Source: Tannerella sp. (lineage in GTDB: Bacteria; Bacteroidota; Bacteroidia; Bacteroidales; Tannerellaceae). Taken from it: a DNA stretch of 33,170 nucleotides. The DNA lies in contig JAIRJR010000246.1 of assembly GCA_031260575.1 (NCBI GenBank), forward strand, positions 1 to 33,170. The letters run 5' to 3'. This document shows positions 1-10,633 of this stretch, piece by piece. A program made the position numbers and the translations under genes. Every line of letters begins with the position of its first letter. Position 1 is the first letter of the stretch. The notes beneath the pieces are model-generated. The model ran no database searches and was not told the DNA's origin. It saw only the letters and a program-made list of their open reading frames with translations.

Positions 1-2087
1 GCCGAAGTCTCAATGTTGTCAAAAGGCGTAAAATCGCATGTCGCCGTAATCCATAGAGGTAGAAAGGGATAGGTTGCTTGCCGGATTTCGGCGGAGGTGA
101 TGACTTGTTCGTCGCTTAACGAAGTTTTATTGCCATGGCCTGTGTAATTCAGCAAAAACGTTCCTTCTTTCAATTGTCTTTGAAGGCCTGCTTCGATATC
201 GGGATAGGATGTTCTTCCGCCCGTAGATGATTTTTTGTAAGCGTCGAAGAATAATTTATTGCTCAGAAATTCAGGGTATTTCCGTTCCAATCCTTCAGAT
301 AAATCGTTGGATTGCTTCATATGGATTGTATCGTATGGAGGCGTGTCTAATGTGCTGCCATCGTCTGCCAAAAAGGTAAGGTTGTTTTTCCATATTCCGG
401 TTGTTTGATTATCCATATAGGCAATCACCTTATCAACAGCATTTTTAGCCTGTGAGACGGTTTGAACCGGAAAGCGGCCGATACCGAGTAAAATATCGTC
501 GGTGATATAATTAGCCCCTCCACTGTTGTCGGCCAGAAAACCAAAATAATCGTCCATCACATACGAACCGCTATTGAGCGAATTATGACTTTGATACGTA
601 AGGATAAAGTTTTCTGTCGGCGTCTTTTTCCATACATCGGTCAGCCGGCGGTTATCGTACGAACCGGCGCCGAATAATAAGAGGAATTTCGGCGCATCGG
701 CTCCGGATGTGCGCCGGTCATAAAACATTTTCATGAAGCGGCGGATAGCGGTTGCATCGGGGGTGCCGCTCGAAAACTCGTTGAATATCTGGTCGGGCGT
801 CACAATCGTAACACTTCCAACATTAGGGTTTTTCTCGCGGTGATATGCAGCCAATCGGTTTGCCTCGCCGGTAAATGCAGGGGGCGCCAGAATCACCATG
901 TCGGTTTGCGGCAGCGCATGCAAGTTTTGATTAGCGATCAATCCGACGGTTTCCGGCGTTTTGAATGTTTTCGATAAATCGACCAACGCAAACTCTCTCA
1001 GCGTTTCGCTTACCGGAATGGTAAAGGAAAGATTGGAGCCGTCAAAAGATGTTTCCATCCGGACGGGATTAACCGCATCGGTCACATCGAAAACAAGCAT
1101 ATTGGATGTAGCATCGCGGATCGTGAACATCGACACATTTCTTCGTGCCGAAATGCTTCGAAAAAAAGTATATGGCGTCCCGTTTTGGGCATACGATTTC
1201 AGTTCCCTCTTCATCTGCAAGCAGATATAATCCAAATGGCTTTTATGTCCTGCAGGATTATAGGCGACTGTCACCCTTGGATTTTCGCTTTTAGTGCCGA
1301 TCCACGTGGTGGTTCGATGTAACGCAATACCATTCGTGTAGCTATTGTTATCTATGCGAATTGATCCGGTAATCATTTCTTCTCCATCGATACCAAGCGT
1401 TACACTCCCGGATGTATCGACTGCTTTGGAGATAAACCGAAAACTAATGCGCCCTTCGTCGCCGGTAATTCCCGGTATGGCAAAGGAAAATGTTTGGGAA
1501 GTATTGCTCTCAAAACTTTCGCCGAAAAGCTCCCTGCCGGAATGATTGACCGAGACCTGTTCTTTTTCATAGAGGGCATAATCGTCGAAGGTACTGATTT
1601 GTGCCGAAGCGACGTTGCTGATTGAGGCAACTGAATCCATGTCTTTTACCGGGGTTGCGTCGGTGATGAAATAATAACCGTAACTCGAATAGGGATTGTT
1701 TTCGTGAAAGAATTGGGTGGTACCGGGTGTGCCCGAAATATACGTTTTCTCTCCGTACAACCATTTTACCGGTCCCTTGGCATAAAACAGCAAATAGTCG
1801 TTTCCACGCCAGACAGCGGTTGCAGGTAGATCGTCAATATAAGGTTTGGAGAAATCTTCATCCAATATCCATCCGCCATATCCGTGGACAGATACTTTTT
1901 CAGGATCCGGAAAGCCCATTTTGCGTAAATCGGTATATGTGAGTTTGTAAATTCCTGTTTCTTCCACCCTGACTTTCATCCACTTTCCTTCCGAAAGCGC
2001 GGATTGGGGGGCATAGATACGCCCGTCGGCCCATGCAATCATCAGCGCAAAGCAACTGAACAGCAAACTCACTAATCCTTTTTTCAT
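1..2087 (-). CDS. porU: Type IX secretion system sortase PorU (C25/gingipain-like peptidase), partial; C-terminus beyond window start
   Basis: Open minus frame from ATG at 2087 to the left edge. It is absent from the ORF track because no stop lies in the window. My translation begins MKKGLVSLLFSCFALMIAWADGRIYAPQSALSEGKWMKVRVEETGIYKLTYTDL. The C25-like catalytic motifs LLNYTGHGN (His) and ITATCDFTPFDN (Cys) are present. Confidence 0.88.
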   Translation of the reverse strand, partial: MKKGLVSLLFSCFALMIAWADGRIYAPQSALSEGKWMKVRVEETGIYKLTYTDLRKMGFPDPEKVSVHGYGGWILDEDFSKPYIDDLPATAVWRGNDYLLFYAKGPVKWLYGEKTYISGTPGTTQFFHENNPYSSYGYYFITDATPVKDMDSVASISNVASAQISTFDDYALYEKEQVSVNHSGRELFGESFESNTSQTFSFAIPGITGDEGRISFRFISKAVDTSGSVTLGIDGEEMITGSIRIDNNSYTNGIALHRTTTWIGTKSENPRVTVAYNPAGHKSHLDYICLQMKRELKSYAQNGTPYTFFRSISARRNVSMFTIRDATSNMLVFDVTDAVNPVRMETSFDGSNLSFTIPVSETLREFALVDLSKTFKTPETVGLIANQNLHALPQTDMVILAPPAFTGEANRLAAYHREKNPNVGSVTIVTPDQIFNEFSSGTPDATAIRRFMKMFYDRRTSGADAPKFLLLFGAGSYDNRRLTDVWKKTPTENFILTYQSHNSLNSGSYVMDDYFGFLADNSGGANYITDDILLGIGRFPVQTVSQAKNAVDKVIAYMDNQTTGIWKNNLTFLADDGSTLDTPPYDTIHMKQSNDLSEGLERKYPEFLSNKLFFDAYKKSSTGGRTSYPDIEAGLQRQLKEGTFLLNYTGHGNKTSLSDEQVITSAEIRQATYPFLPLWITATCDFTPFDNIETS

Positions 2088-2091
2088 TTTA

Positions 2092-2703
2092 TTATCTTAC
2101 CCAAAAATCCAGCAATAACCGGTCACCGATATAACCCTGCATGTGGTCGCCGACTTTTACAGGCCCGACTCCTTCGGGCGTACCTGTAAAAATCAAATCA
2201 CCCATCCGCAATGTAAAAAAACGGCTCACGTGCGCGATGATTTGATCTATCGAAAAAATCATCTGTTGCGTGTTGCCTTGTTGAACCGTTTGCCCGTTCA
2301 GATTGAGATGAAATGGCAGTTGGTTGACGTCTCCCGGACTTTCTAAAGGCAGAAATTTTCCAACAACCGCCGAATTGTCAAATGCCTTGCACGTTTCCCA
2401 GGGTAAACCCTGTTTGCGGAGGCGCGCTTGCAAATCGCGTGCTGTGAAGTCAATTCCGACCGTTACTTCATCGTAATAACGATAAGCAAATCGTTCAGCA
2501 ATATTTTTTCCGAGCCGGCTGATTTTGATGACAATTTCCGTTTCATAGTGTATCTCGGACGAGAAGTCGGGAATAAAAAAAGGCTTTCCGTCTTTTAATA
2601 CCGAATCGGCTTTCATAAAAATAACAGGCTCTTGTAATGCTAACGTATTACGCATCTCTTTATTGTGAGAGGCATAATTCATACCGACGGCAAGGATTTT
2701 CAT
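2092..2703 (-). CDS. Fumarylacetoacetate hydrolase (FAH) family protein
   Basis: MKILAVGMNYASHNKE...VGIDFTARDLQARLRKQGLPWETCKAFDNSAVVG...GDLIFTGTPEGVGPV are FAH-family hallmarks. Start placed at the ATG at 2703, because the extra N-terminus in the ORF track (to 2754) is translated heptad repeat. Confidence 0.9.
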   Translation of the reverse strand: MKILAVGMNYASHNKEMRNTLALQEPVIFMKADSVLKDGKPFFIPDFSSEIHYETEIVIKISRLGKNIAERFAYRYYDEVTVGIDFTARDLQARLRKQGLPWETCKAFDNSAVVGKFLPLESPGDVNQLPFHLNLNGQTVQQGNTQQMIFSIDQIIAHVSRFFTLRMGDLIFTGTPEGVGPVKVGDHMQGYIGDRLLLDFWVR

Positions 2704-2747
2704 ATTGGTTTTTAGTTTTCGGTTTTTAGTTTTCAGTGTATCAATAA

Positions 2748-3914
2748 TCACCAATCACTAATTTTGTTTGCCAAATGGTTTTTCAGCGGATTTGAATACA
2801 TCTCCAGCATTTTGCTGCGGAGGAAGGTTTCGTCTTTAGCCGGAGTGTCGATTTTACCAATCTGCCTTTGCAAATAATCGCTGAACGCTTGAAACTCCTG
2901 TTGATTATAAAAATCACAAAAACGCCGGCTATCATTCAGTAAGTCGAATGCAATATAATTGCAGGGAAAAAACCGGTAATGTTCATATATTTCGCGGTCG
3001 ATCACGGATGCAATCTCATCAATGATTTCGTTTTTATTGGTTTTGAGTTGAAGGGATTTCAATTTCGGGTTGATCGGATTGGCAATTGTAAAATGCACAC
3101 GGCCTTTATTCTGCAAAATTCCTATTTCCATATTTAACAAATCATCCCGTCTGCTTTTTACGTAATCGGGGTTATCGCGTTTCAACTGAAATTCCTGCGC
3201 TTTGAGGTAGTCGCACGGGTCATATTCGTAAGTGATTGCGATCGGGACAATATTCAATGACATCAGGCTCGACAGGGCATCGCGGTCGCCTCCCATGGAA
3301 AGCATTTTCAAGAGGCCGGGTTGGGTTGAGTCGTTTGCATCCTTGGCTCTGCCTTCGCGTTGTGCAATCCAGACCGATTCTTTGGTTTCCTTGATCGTAT
3401 GATGAATGTAGGCGGATAATTTCTTACTTTCCTCCAATTTTTGTCGTACAGGCAAATTCCGTTTGACAAAAAAACTGTTATTCAACCTGAATACCGGTTT
3501 AATCCAGGGGTGGATTAACAAGTTGTCTCCGATGGTGATCTGCGTCATTGCGTGACCGATGTCAAAAAGCAGGACATTCAGGAATGCGGCATCCAACACA
3601 ATATCGCGGTGATTCGATATAAACGTGCAAGCATCTTTCGTAATCCGTTCGCCACCCGAAACCGTTAATGAGTTTGTACTTATTTTTGCAATGACAGACA
3701 CCAAGTCATAGCTGATGTTCTCTTTGAACTGTTGTTTGGTTTTGCATGTACGCAATTTTGCTTTGATAGCCTCCCAATCAAAAGCAGGCAAAACATACCG
3801 CAAGGCATCTTCAATCCCTTCACTTGCGATTAACTCTTCAATGGCGTCGCTCACCTCACTGTCATACACCGGGCGGATATCGTCAAAATCATACATTGAG
3901 TTGCTTTTTTCCAT
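2748..3914 (-). CDS. 1-acyl-sn-glycerol-3-phosphate acyltransferase-like (PlsC/PlsB superfamily)
   Basis: HX4D-type acyltransferase motif ISNHRDIVLD; WIAQREGRAKD motif; 388 aa. Confidence 0.75.
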   Translation of the reverse strand: MEKSNSMYDFDDIRPVYDSEVSDAIEELIASEGIEDALRYVLPAFDWEAIKAKLRTCKTKQQFKENISYDLVSVIAKISTNSLTVSGGERITKDACTFISNHRDIVLDAAFLNVLLFDIGHAMTQITIGDNLLIHPWIKPVFRLNNSFFVKRNLPVRQKLEESKKLSAYIHHTIKETKESVWIAQREGRAKDANDSTQPGLLKMLSMGGDRDALSSLMSLNIVPIAITYEYDPCDYLKAQEFQLKRDNPDYVKSRRDDLLNMEIGILQNKGRVHFTIANPINPKLKSLQLKTNKNEIIDEIASVIDREIYEHYRFFPCNYIAFDLLNDSRRFCDFYNQQEFQAFSDYLQRQIGKIDTPAKDETFLRSKMLEMYSNPLKNHLANKISDW

Positions 3915-3981
3915 AATTATCCATTATAAACACGACAAATTTACAAATGAAAACGCATATTTCGTTTGTTTTTCACCTTTT

Positions 3982-5040
3982 TTAGTACTTGTTTATTTTA
4001 TTTTCAATAATTTCGGTCATGATATCTGTCATATTCAGCCCGGCGGCTTGTACTTGTTGAGGGATAAAACGCGTTGCCGTCATGCCGGGCGTTGTATTAA
4101 TTTCAAGCATTACAGGCATTTCATCAGGCGTAACGATATAATCAACCCGGATAATCCCTTGCGCCCCGATGAGTTTGTAGATTTTTTCGGTTTCACGCTG
4201 AATTTTGCTTGCCAGTCCGGTAGAAATTCGCGCCGGTGTTATTTCTTGCACTTCTCCGTTGTATTTTGCGCCGTAGTCGAAAAAATCGTTTTCCGGAACC
4301 ACTTCGGTAACCGGAAAGACAATGATATGATTTTTCGATTGGTAACAACCGCAAGTCATTTCGACACCCTGTACAAACCGTTCGATCATGACTGCATTGC
4401 TTTCGTGAAAGGCTTTGTCAACAGCAGCCTGAATTTGCGATGCCTCTCGCACCTTCGAAACGCCAAAACTGCTTCCGCCCTCGTTTGGTTTTACAAAAAC
4501 GGGAAGGCTAAGTGATTCGACAATCTTTTCAGGCATGACTTGCTGTCCTTTTTGCAAAAGTATCGAATCCGAAACAGCAATACCACGGTTTCTGAGAAAT
4601 TGATTGCAAATATATTTATTGAAGGTAAGCGCCCCGGCCAATACCCCGCATGTCGAATAGGGAATCCCGACCATATCGAAATAACCCTGTAACAATCCGT
4701 TTTCGCCCGGCGTCCCGTGAATGGTAATATAGGCAAAATCAAACCTGACCGTTTCACCTCCGCGACGGAAGCTGAAATCATTTTTATCCACCTCTATCTC
4801 CCGCATGTCAGGGCGGATTTGCAGGTTGACGCGAGTTTGCAATCCGTGTTGTGTTTCGTTTCCCGTATCTTCCCATTCTTTCGGCATGACCACCTTCCAG
4901 CTATCCTGTTTCAAAATCACTACATACACATGATACCTTTCCTTGTCGATAAATGTGTATAAATTCTCAGCGCTTCTCAAAGAAACCTCAAATTCGGACG
5001 AATAACCTCCGGCAATAATTGCAATATTCTTCATCATCAT
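3982..5040 (-). CDS. ddl: D-alanine--D-alanine ligase
   Basis: AIIAGGYSSEFEVSLRSAEN, HGTPGENGLLQGYFDMVGIPYSTCG, FVKPNEGGSSFGVSKV, MLEINTTPGMT; ATP-grasp Ddl motifs. Confidence 0.95.
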   Translation of the reverse strand: MMMKNIAIIAGGYSSEFEVSLRSAENLYTFIDKERYHVYVVILKQDSWKVVMPKEWEDTGNETQHGLQTRVNLQIRPDMREIEVDKNDFSFRRGGETVRFDFAYITIHGTPGENGLLQGYFDMVGIPYSTCGVLAGALTFNKYICNQFLRNRGIAVSDSILLQKGQQVMPEKIVESLSLPVFVKPNEGGSSFGVSKVREASQIQAAVDKAFHESNAVMIERFVQGVEMTCGCYQSKNHIIVFPVTEVVPENDFFDYGAKYNGEVQEITPARISTGLASKIQRETEKIYKLIGAQGIIRVDYIVTPDEMPVMLEINTTPGMTATRFIPQQVQAAGLNMTDIMTEIIENKINKY

Positions 5041-6089
5041 TCTATAAAGCCATTAACATAATTTTCCCACTTCGAAATCAGCGTTTGAAAATCGTCCGGC
5101 AATTCCGAATCAAAAAAAACTTCTTTCCCCGTCGACGGGTGAATAAAACCCAAAGTTTTGGCATGCAGAGCTTGACGTGGGCACAAGTTGAAACAATTCT
5201 GAACGAACTGTTTGTATTTCGAAAAGTTTTGCCCCTTCAGGATCACGTCGCCCCCATACCGCGCATCATTAAAAACATGGTGCCCTGTGTACTTCATATG
5301 TACGCGTATTTGATGCGTGCGCCCGGTTTCCAATCTACATTCCAACAATGAAACATACCCCAACGGTTTTACAACATTATAACGGGTGATCGCCGGTTTT
5401 CCTTGCTCTCCATCCGGGAAAACGGCCATCGACGTTCGGTCGTGCGGGTCGCGCCCAATATTCCCTTCTACCGTTCCCTCATTTTCCTTCATGATTCCCC
5501 AAACCATTGTGACATATTTTCGATGCGTTGTTTTATTGAAAAACTGTAAACCGAGGTGGGTTTTGGCTTCCGGTTTTTTGGCGATAACGAGCAAGCCGGA
5601 AGTGTCTTTATCAATGCGATGAATCAAACCCACCCTTGAATCCGAAACGTCGAAGTGAGGGTTGTCTTTCAGATGCCAGGCAAGTGCGTTGACCAATGTT
5701 CCGGTATAATTGCCATGTCCGGGATGAACCACCATTCCGGCCTGTTTATTGACAATCAACAGGTCTTCATCTTCAAAGATGATATTTAACGGGATATTTT
5801 CCGGCAACAACTCGAACTCGATTCGCGGGCGCGCCATCACGATCGAAACCACATCGAACGGTTTGATCCGGTAGTTGCTTTTGACCGGTTTCTCGTTGAC
5901 TAAGATGTATTTTGCCTCTGCAGCCAGTTGAATCCGATTTCGACTGACATTCATCATTCTGTCAATCAAAAATTTGTCAATACGGATTTGGGATTGTTTC
6001 CTGTCGGCTGTAAACCGGAAATGTTCATACAGGGGTGATTGTTCTAATACATCTTCATCCGGTTCAAACAATTCGTCGGGTTCAATCAT
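5037..6089 (-). CDS. rluD: RluA/RluD-family 23S rRNA pseudouridine synthase with S4 domain
   Basis: S4 domain (RIDKFLIDRMMNVSRNRIQ) plus catalytic motif GLIHRIDKDTSGLLVIAK and ETGRTHQIRVHM. Confidence 0.92.
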   Translation of the reverse strand: MIEPDELFEPDEDVLEQSPLYEHFRFTADRKQSQIRIDKFLIDRMMNVSRNRIQLAAEAKYILVNEKPVKSNYRIKPFDVVSIVMARPRIEFELLPENIPLNIIFEDEDLLIVNKQAGMVVHPGHGNYTGTLVNALAWHLKDNPHFDVSDSRVGLIHRIDKDTSGLLVIAKKPEAKTHLGLQFFNKTTHRKYVTMVWGIMKENEGTVEGNIGRDPHDRTSMAVFPDGEQGKPAITRYNVVKPLGYVSLLECRLETGRTHQIRVHMKYTGHHVFNDARYGGDVILKGQNFSKYKQFVQNCFNLCPRQALHAKTLGFIHPSTGKEVFFDSELPDDFQTLISKWENYVNGFIE

Positions 6090-6696
6090 TTGAATCGGTT
6101 CCTTCCGTCGGTGTTACATCTGTTAATTCTTGTGTCAGACCGCCATCGCCCACATGCAATATCAAGGCTGAAGTAAGCGGCGCCATTTCACCGGGAGATA
6201 ATAGCTTTCCTGATAATTCAATGCCTATGATTAAGTCGCGATAAGGGCTATTGACATATTTTATTTCGACCGATGTAAATCCCTGAGCCTTCACAAGAAG
6301 CTCGCCCTGCCGTAAAGATCGGTCTTTAACATCCGGTATAGCAGCCATTTGTGCTGTATATGCATTGATTCTAATGAATACGATACGTCCCTTCTTCACC
6401 TTCGAACCGATAGCCGGAATCACTTCCACAATTGCACCGGATTTGACCTCCTGCGTATATACCGAATCAATCACTTCAAAGCGTAATCCCTTGTTTTCCA
6501 AAAAAACGGCGGCGTCATACATCATCAATCCTTTGATGTCGGGAATAACGATTGCCTGATTATGAAGCGTATAAGCGTTCAATCCTTTTAAGACAAAAAA
6601 GATGATGATGCAAAAAATGATGATTGCCGATATCAAATGAGTTAATACCGGCCACCGCTTCATCAGTATGCGTATTTCTTTTATATCTATCTGCAT
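6082..6696 (-). CDS. Membrane-anchored PASTA-domain protein (no kinase domain)
   Basis: One N-terminal TM segment followed by PASTA-like repeats (VIPDIKGLMMYDAAVFLENKGLRFEVIDSVYTQEVKSGAIVEVIPAIGSKVKKGRIV; IPDVKDRSLRQGELLVKAQGF). Confidence 0.82.
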   Translation of the reverse strand: MQIDIKEIRILMKRWPVLTHLISAIIIFCIIIFFVLKGLNAYTLHNQAIVIPDIKGLMMYDAAVFLENKGLRFEVIDSVYTQEVKSGAIVEVIPAIGSKVKKGRIVFIRINAYTAQMAAIPDVKDRSLRQGELLVKAQGFTSVEIKYVNSPYRDLIIGIELSGKLLSPGEMAPLTSALILHVGDGGLTQELTDVTPTEGTDSND

Positions 6697-6704
6697 TCAA
6701 AGCG

Positions 6705-6712
6705 CAAAAGTA
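6705..6712 (-). promoter_or_regulatory. Candidate Bacteroidetes -7 element (TACTTTTG) for the PASTA-rluD-ddl run
   Basis: CAAAAGTA on the plus strand, reverse complement TACTTTTG, matches TAnnTTTG. It lies 8 nt upstream of the ATG at 6696. Confidence 0.45.
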
Positions 6713-6759
6713 AAGAAAAATTATAACTCCGCTTCATTTTTAATTATTTTTAAATAAAA

Positions 6760-6791
6760 AAAACGGACTGCCGGGATAGACAGTCCGTTTT
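6760..6791 (-). terminator. Rho-independent terminator for groES-groEL
   Basis: Perfect 11-bp stem AAAACGGACTG / CAGTCCGTTTT with a 10-nt loop, directly downstream of the groEL stop and followed by a T-rich run on the minus strand. Confidence 0.85.
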
Positions 6792-6812
6792 GTATATAGC
6801 TAACGAAAAGGA

Positions 6813-8483
<1,671 letters not shown>

Positions 8484-8753
8484 TTAGAGAATCGCGAAGA
8501 TATCAGATTGACGCATAATCAAATAGGTGTCTCCGTCCCATTCAATTTCAGTTCCTGCATACTTGCCGTAAAGTACCGAGTCGCCGGCTTTCACGATCAT
8601 CTCGTCATCTTTTGTACCGTTGCCTACCGCTACGACTTCACCTTTTAAAGGTTTTTCCTTTGCTGAATCGGGAATGATAATCCCGCTGACTGTTTTTTCT
8701 TCCGCAGTTGCCGGTTTGACCAGCACTCTGTCTGCTAATGGCTTAATGTTCAT
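8484..8753 (-). CDS. groS: 10 kDa co-chaperonin GroES
   Basis: [46 protein letters not shown]; adjacent to groL. Confidence 0.99.
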   Translation of the reverse strand: MNIKPLADRVLVKPATAEEKTVSGIIIPDSAKEKPLKGEVVAVGNGTKDDEMIVKAGDSVLYGKYAGTEIEWDGDTYLIMRQSDIFAIL

Positions 8754-9015
8754 ATTTTTACTATTTAAATAATGATTAATATATGTTTGTTTGTAATTAT
8801 ATTTTTAAACACCCAACTATATAGCGAATTTCATGCCAAAAGAAATTACTGTCATTTTTTCCGCATAATTCACGAGATGCTGACGAAACGGCGGTCAGAT
8901 TGGCAGAATCCTGTTGAGGTTTTTTGCACGTATCTTGCACATGCAGGTTGAACCCATATGATTCGACATTACATGAATTTATACATAATACGGATTGCAT
9001 AACTAAAATAATTTA

Positions 9016-9023
9016 TATATTTG
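9016..9023 (+). promoter_or_regulatory. Candidate -7 element (TATATTTG) of the enolase-superfamily gene
   Basis: TATATTTG matches TAnnTTTG, with an imperfect -33 (ATTG) 18 nt upstream. Confidence 0.45.
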
Positions 9024-9088
9024 CAACATTTTAGATTGGTATTTTTATATACTGAGAGAAAGTAGAGGATCGTAAAAACACATCATAA

Positions 9089-10456
9089 ATGAAGAACAAC
9101 ATGAACAAAGAAATTACAACCAATAGAAGGAATTTTATGAAGACAGCTGTTTTAGGCTCAGCTGCAGGTTTAATGGCTATTCCTGAATTAAACGCCGCAA
9201 CGCCTTACGCGACGCCCAACTATGCAAAAGCAATGGCGCCGGTAAAAATCAAGAACTGCAAAGCAATCGCTACCCGTCCCGGCGGTTCAAATCTGATTGT
9301 CGTGAAAGTTGAAACCACCGAACCGGGTCTGTATGGTGTCGGTTGCGCCACATTTACACAACGGGCGTTTCCGGTGGTTACTGCCATTGAGCAATATATG
9401 AATGAATTTTGCGTGGGTCGCGACGTTGACAATATAGAAGATATGTGGCAGGCATTCTATGTCAGCTCGTATTGGCGAAATGGTCCTGTATTGAATAATG
9501 CAATCAGCGGCCTCGACCAGGCCTTATGGGACATCAAAGGTAAAAGAGCCGGCATGCCTGTTTATCAACTTCTTGGCGGCAAATGCCGTTTTGCAGTGCC
9601 CCTGTATGCTCATGCAAGCGGCAGAACCATTGAAGATGTCGTTAGCAGTGTGAAACGATTCATGGATCAGGGCTTTAAACATATACGAATCCAAATGGGC
9701 GGTTATGGCGGCGTTGGCACCGGTACCGGATTAAACCCTGATTTCAAAGCGGCAGGCTTTGGTTTGGAACGAGATGGTTTTATGGATGAACAGGCATATA
9801 TAAGAGGTACGATACAGATATTTGAGGCGGTGCGTAAAGCTTGCGGCGATGAGATAGAACTGCTGCATGACATTCACGAACGCTTGCAACCGATGGATGT
9901 AATTTACCTGTGCAAGCAACTCGAGCAATACAGGCCATTCTTTATTGAAGATCCGCTTTCGCCCGAAAATACCCACTGGTGGAAACAATTGCGTGAAAGC
10001 ACTACCGTCCCTTTTGCGATGGGAGAACTATTTAATAACATCAACGAGTTTGTTCAGCCCATGGTCAACCACTACTTTGATTTTATCAGGATACATATTT
10101 CACAAATCGGGGGAATCACACCGGCGATGAAAGTAGCGAGGCTTGGCGAATGGTTTAATGTCAGAACTGCATGGCATGGTCCCGGCGATGTATCGCCGGT
10201 AGGACACGCCGCCAATGCTCACATTAGCCTTGCCACATGGAATTTTGGTATTCTGGAAGGCGGATACCAATTCAGGGATAATGAAAGGGTCGTATTCCCG
10301 GGAACCCCAACACACAAAGATGGTATGCTGTATGTAAATGAAGCTCCGGGACTTGGAGTCGATGTCGACGAAAAAGAGGCAGCCAAATTCCCGATTAATA
10401 ACAGTGCGCCGGGCTGGACGATCCGAAGATATGACGGAACAATCATCAGACCATAA
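9089..10456 (+). CDS. Enolase-superfamily mandelate racemase/muconate lactonizing-type enzyme, RspA/mannonate dehydratase-like, with Tat signal
   Basis: Twin-arginine leader NRRNFMKTAVLGSAAGLMA; ISGLDQALWDIKGKRAGMPVYQLLGG; ELLHDIHERLQP; PFFIEDPLSPEN; TAWHGPGDVSPVGHAANAH. Confidence 0.88.
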   Translation: MKNNMNKEITTNRRNFMKTAVLGSAAGLMAIPELNAATPYATPNYAKAMAPVKIKNCKAIATRPGGSNLIVVKVETTEPGLYGVGCATFTQRAFPVVTAIEQYMNEFCVGRDVDNIEDMWQAFYVSSYWRNGPVLNNAISGLDQALWDIKGKRAGMPVYQLLGGKCRFAVPLYAHASGRTIEDVVSSVKRFMDQGFKHIRIQMGGYGGVGTGTGLNPDFKAAGFGLERDGFMDEQAYIRGTIQIFEAVRKACGDEIELLHDIHERLQPMDVIYLCKQLEQYRPFFIEDPLSPENTHWWKQLRESTTVPFAMGELFNNINEFVQPMVNHYFDFIRIHISQIGGITPAMKVARLGEWFNVRTAWHGPGDVSPVGHAANAHISLATWNFGILEGGYQFRDNERVVFPGTPTHKDGMLYVNEAPGLGVDVDEKEAAKFPINNSAPGWTIRRYDGTIIRP

Positions 10457-10521
10457 ATCGCGACTTTGTCTTGTTGGCACATTCTGAAACAGTTTTTTCA
10501 AAGAAGAAGATGAATAAACAT

Positions 10522-10552
10522 TTTGCAAATCAGAAAAAAACCCGTATTTTTG
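10522..10552 (+). promoter_or_regulatory. Consensus Bacteroidetes sigma-70-type promoter (TTTG-N19-TATTTTTG)
   Basis: TTTG at 10522-10525, 19-nt spacer, TATTTTTG at 10545-10552. Confidence 0.6.
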
Positions 10553-10602
10553 CAGTTCATAAATGTACCATACTTTAAAAAATATCATTTCATCGGGGGC
10601 GC

Positions 10603-10633
10603 TTTGAGAAATGATTTTTTTTATCTAATTTTG
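10603..10633 (+). promoter_or_regulatory. Second consensus Bacteroidetes promoter (TTTG-N19-TAATTTTG)
   Basis: TTTG at 10603-10606, 19-nt spacer, TAATTTTG at 10626-10633; exactly 81 nt downstream of the previous one. Confidence 0.6.

Noticed and set aside
961-1942. Several short ORFs on both strands inside 961-1942
   Set aside because: All lie within the continuous PorU reading frame that the ORF track missed because its stop is outside the window.
3715-4515. 266-aa plus-strand ORF across the acyltransferase start and ddl
   Set aside because: Antisense to two well-supported genes; no domain motifs.
8797-9000. 67-aa minus ORF in the groES-rspA gap
   Set aside because: No recognisable domain and odd composition; the region is better explained as regulatory sequence.
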